A stretch of DNA of 64,000 bases from Bog-756 sp963812885 (lineage in GTDB: Bacteria > Actinomycetota > Acidimicrobiia > Acidimicrobiales > RAAP-2). Below the pieces are notes generated by a model. It was not told the DNA's origin. It did not search any database and was given only the letters and a program-made list of their open reading frames with translations. Within the stretch, counting starts at the first letter, position 1; each line of letters begins with the position of its first letter. Shown here piece by piece: positions 63,745 to 64,000 of this stretch. The stretch covers positions 248,001 to 312,000 of the forward strand of contig CAWEWZ010000007.1 in assembly GCA_963812885.1 (NCBI GenBank). The letters are read 5' to 3'. The position numbers and the translations under genes are program-made.

Positions 63745-63900
63745 CAGTCGGAGCTCATCCAATGCTCTGGAATCCCGGCTCGTGGCGTTCCCCTCGGGGT
63801 CGCCACCTACGGTTGCGGACCAGCGCCGGCATCTGACCGGCTTCCCCATCGCAGTGGTCTTACTGGGTGTTGTGTGTCGAGGTCACGGTACCACGGGCCG
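63745..63900 (-). ncRNA. cobalamin riboswitch (B12 leader)
   Basis: Read on the minus strand, the leader contains the conserved core GGGGAAGCCGGU (63836-63847), then CAGAUGCCGGCGCUGG and UCCGCAACCGUAGG, closely following the cobalamin-riboswitch consensus GGGAA-CCGGUG-AAUCCGG-CUG-CCCGCAACCGU. A hairpin GUGGCG / CGCCAC enclosing CCCC-GA-GGGG follows, then the B12-box-like GAGCCGGGAUUCCAGAGC (63764-63781). About 105 nt separate this box from the ATG at 63659, room for an expression platform. Its position upstream of the toroid, DUF4430-like and ECF genes predicts repression of the unit by cobalamin. Confidence 0.78.
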
Positions 63901-63912
63901 CATCCGTCGTCG

Positions 63913-63942
63913 TCAGGGTCGGCCGCCACGGGCCGACCCTGA
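63913..63942. terminator. strong 12-bp stem hairpin between divergent units
   Basis: TCAGGGTCGGCC, loop GCCACG, GGCCGACCCTGA: a perfect 12-bp GC-rich stem without U-tract. No gene ends here on either strand within the window, so it may insulate two divergent promoters, or be a protein-binding palindrome. Confidence 0.45.
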
Positions 63943-63958
63943 TCGGGCGGACTTGGGA

Positions 63959-63974
63959 ACGAACATATGTTCGT
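63959..63974 (+). promoter_or_regulatory. LexA-binding SOS box
   Basis: ACGAACATATGTTCGT is a perfect 16-bp palindrome with the actinobacterial SOS core CGAAC-N4-GTTCG. It lies 6 bp upstream of an ATG at 63980, so it probably controls the gene running off the right edge. Confidence 0.7.
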
Positions 63975-63979
63975 GTACC

Positions 63980-64000
63980 ATGATGTCCGGTGGTCGCGAC
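63980..64000 (+). CDS. start of an SOS-regulated gene (partial, identity unknown)
   Basis: Open frame beginning MMSGGRD, ATG at 63980 or 63983, continues past the window edge. Only its position directly after the SOS box supports it as a gene; candidates such as lexA or a mutagenic repair gene cannot be distinguished. Confidence 0.35.

Noticed and set aside
1..64000. tRNA, rRNA or other structural RNA genes
   Set aside because: No cloverleaf with T-loop GGTTCRA and D-loop pairing and no rRNA-like sequence was found by eye; a covariance-model scan would be decisive.

Overview
The window is GC-rich bacterial chromosome, densely packed on both strands, with no rRNA, tRNA, CRISPR or intact insertion sequence that I could see. 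The gene content points to an uncultured or little-studied actinobacterium, most likely of the class Acidimicrobiia: a wax-ester synthase/DGAT, an F420-type LLM oxidoreductase, a TIGR03085-type protein, abundant GTG starts, ATGA/GTGA gene overlaps, a GAAC-N4-GTTC SOS box and secreted proteins carrying 42-residue 'SDGG(I/V)F' repeats. The class assignment is inference.

Layout. 1-5.6 kb: end of a PAS sensor protein, a 50-aa membrane protein, a DHA2 drug exporter and an overlapping FAD-linked hydroxyacid dehydrogenase / ThDP-enzyme pair. 5.7-14.7 kb: nitroreductase, stand-alone cNMP-binding protein with its promoter and operators, D-aminoacylase-type amidohydrolase, small proteins, and an overlapping WS/DGAT and cNMP-patatin pair (neutral lipid synthesis and turnover). 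14.7-26 kb: acetolactate-synthase-like enzyme, UPF0104 membrane protein, two lipoproteins, PPOX protein, GGDEF-EAL protein, AidB-like dehydrogenase, ThpR, PPK2. 26-34 kb: MFS remnant in an AT-rich scar, HelD-like RNA polymerase-recycling ATPase, PRPP synthase, TetR facing a RibH2-type lumazine synthase, then a GH4 glycosidase divergent from a sugar kinase and a phosphotransferase. 34-43 kb: sulfotransferase-DUF1214-LLM operon, AhpD-like protein, PPi-type phosphofructokinase, ABC exporter, G1 glutamic peptidase. 43-57 kb: EamA-type transporters, SDR, a four-gene acyl-CoA dehydrogenase / SDR / di-iron / serine hydrolase operon, TetR and alpha/beta hydrolase, DJ-1/GlxA pair, lipoprotein esterase, fatty acid desaturase.

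57.1-63.9 kb is the most interesting part. A cobalamin-riboswitch-like leader precedes, in order, a secreted alpha/alpha-toroid protein, a secreted DUF4430-like protein with a C-terminal membrane anchor, and the T, A-A' and S components of an ECF transporter. The first two look like the alpha and beta domains of animal intrinsic factor/transcobalamin encoded as two genes, so I infer an extracellular B12-capture system feeding an ECF importer. An SOS box and the start of another gene lie at the right edge.

Caution. More than twenty genes are interrupted by frameshifts. In every case I resolved, removing one extra base (sometimes two or more separate ones) restores a good protein. About 40 single-base insertions and no clear deletion suggest insertion-biased sequencing or assembly error rather than mass pseudogenisation. 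I therefore give these genes as whole genes with the break points stated.
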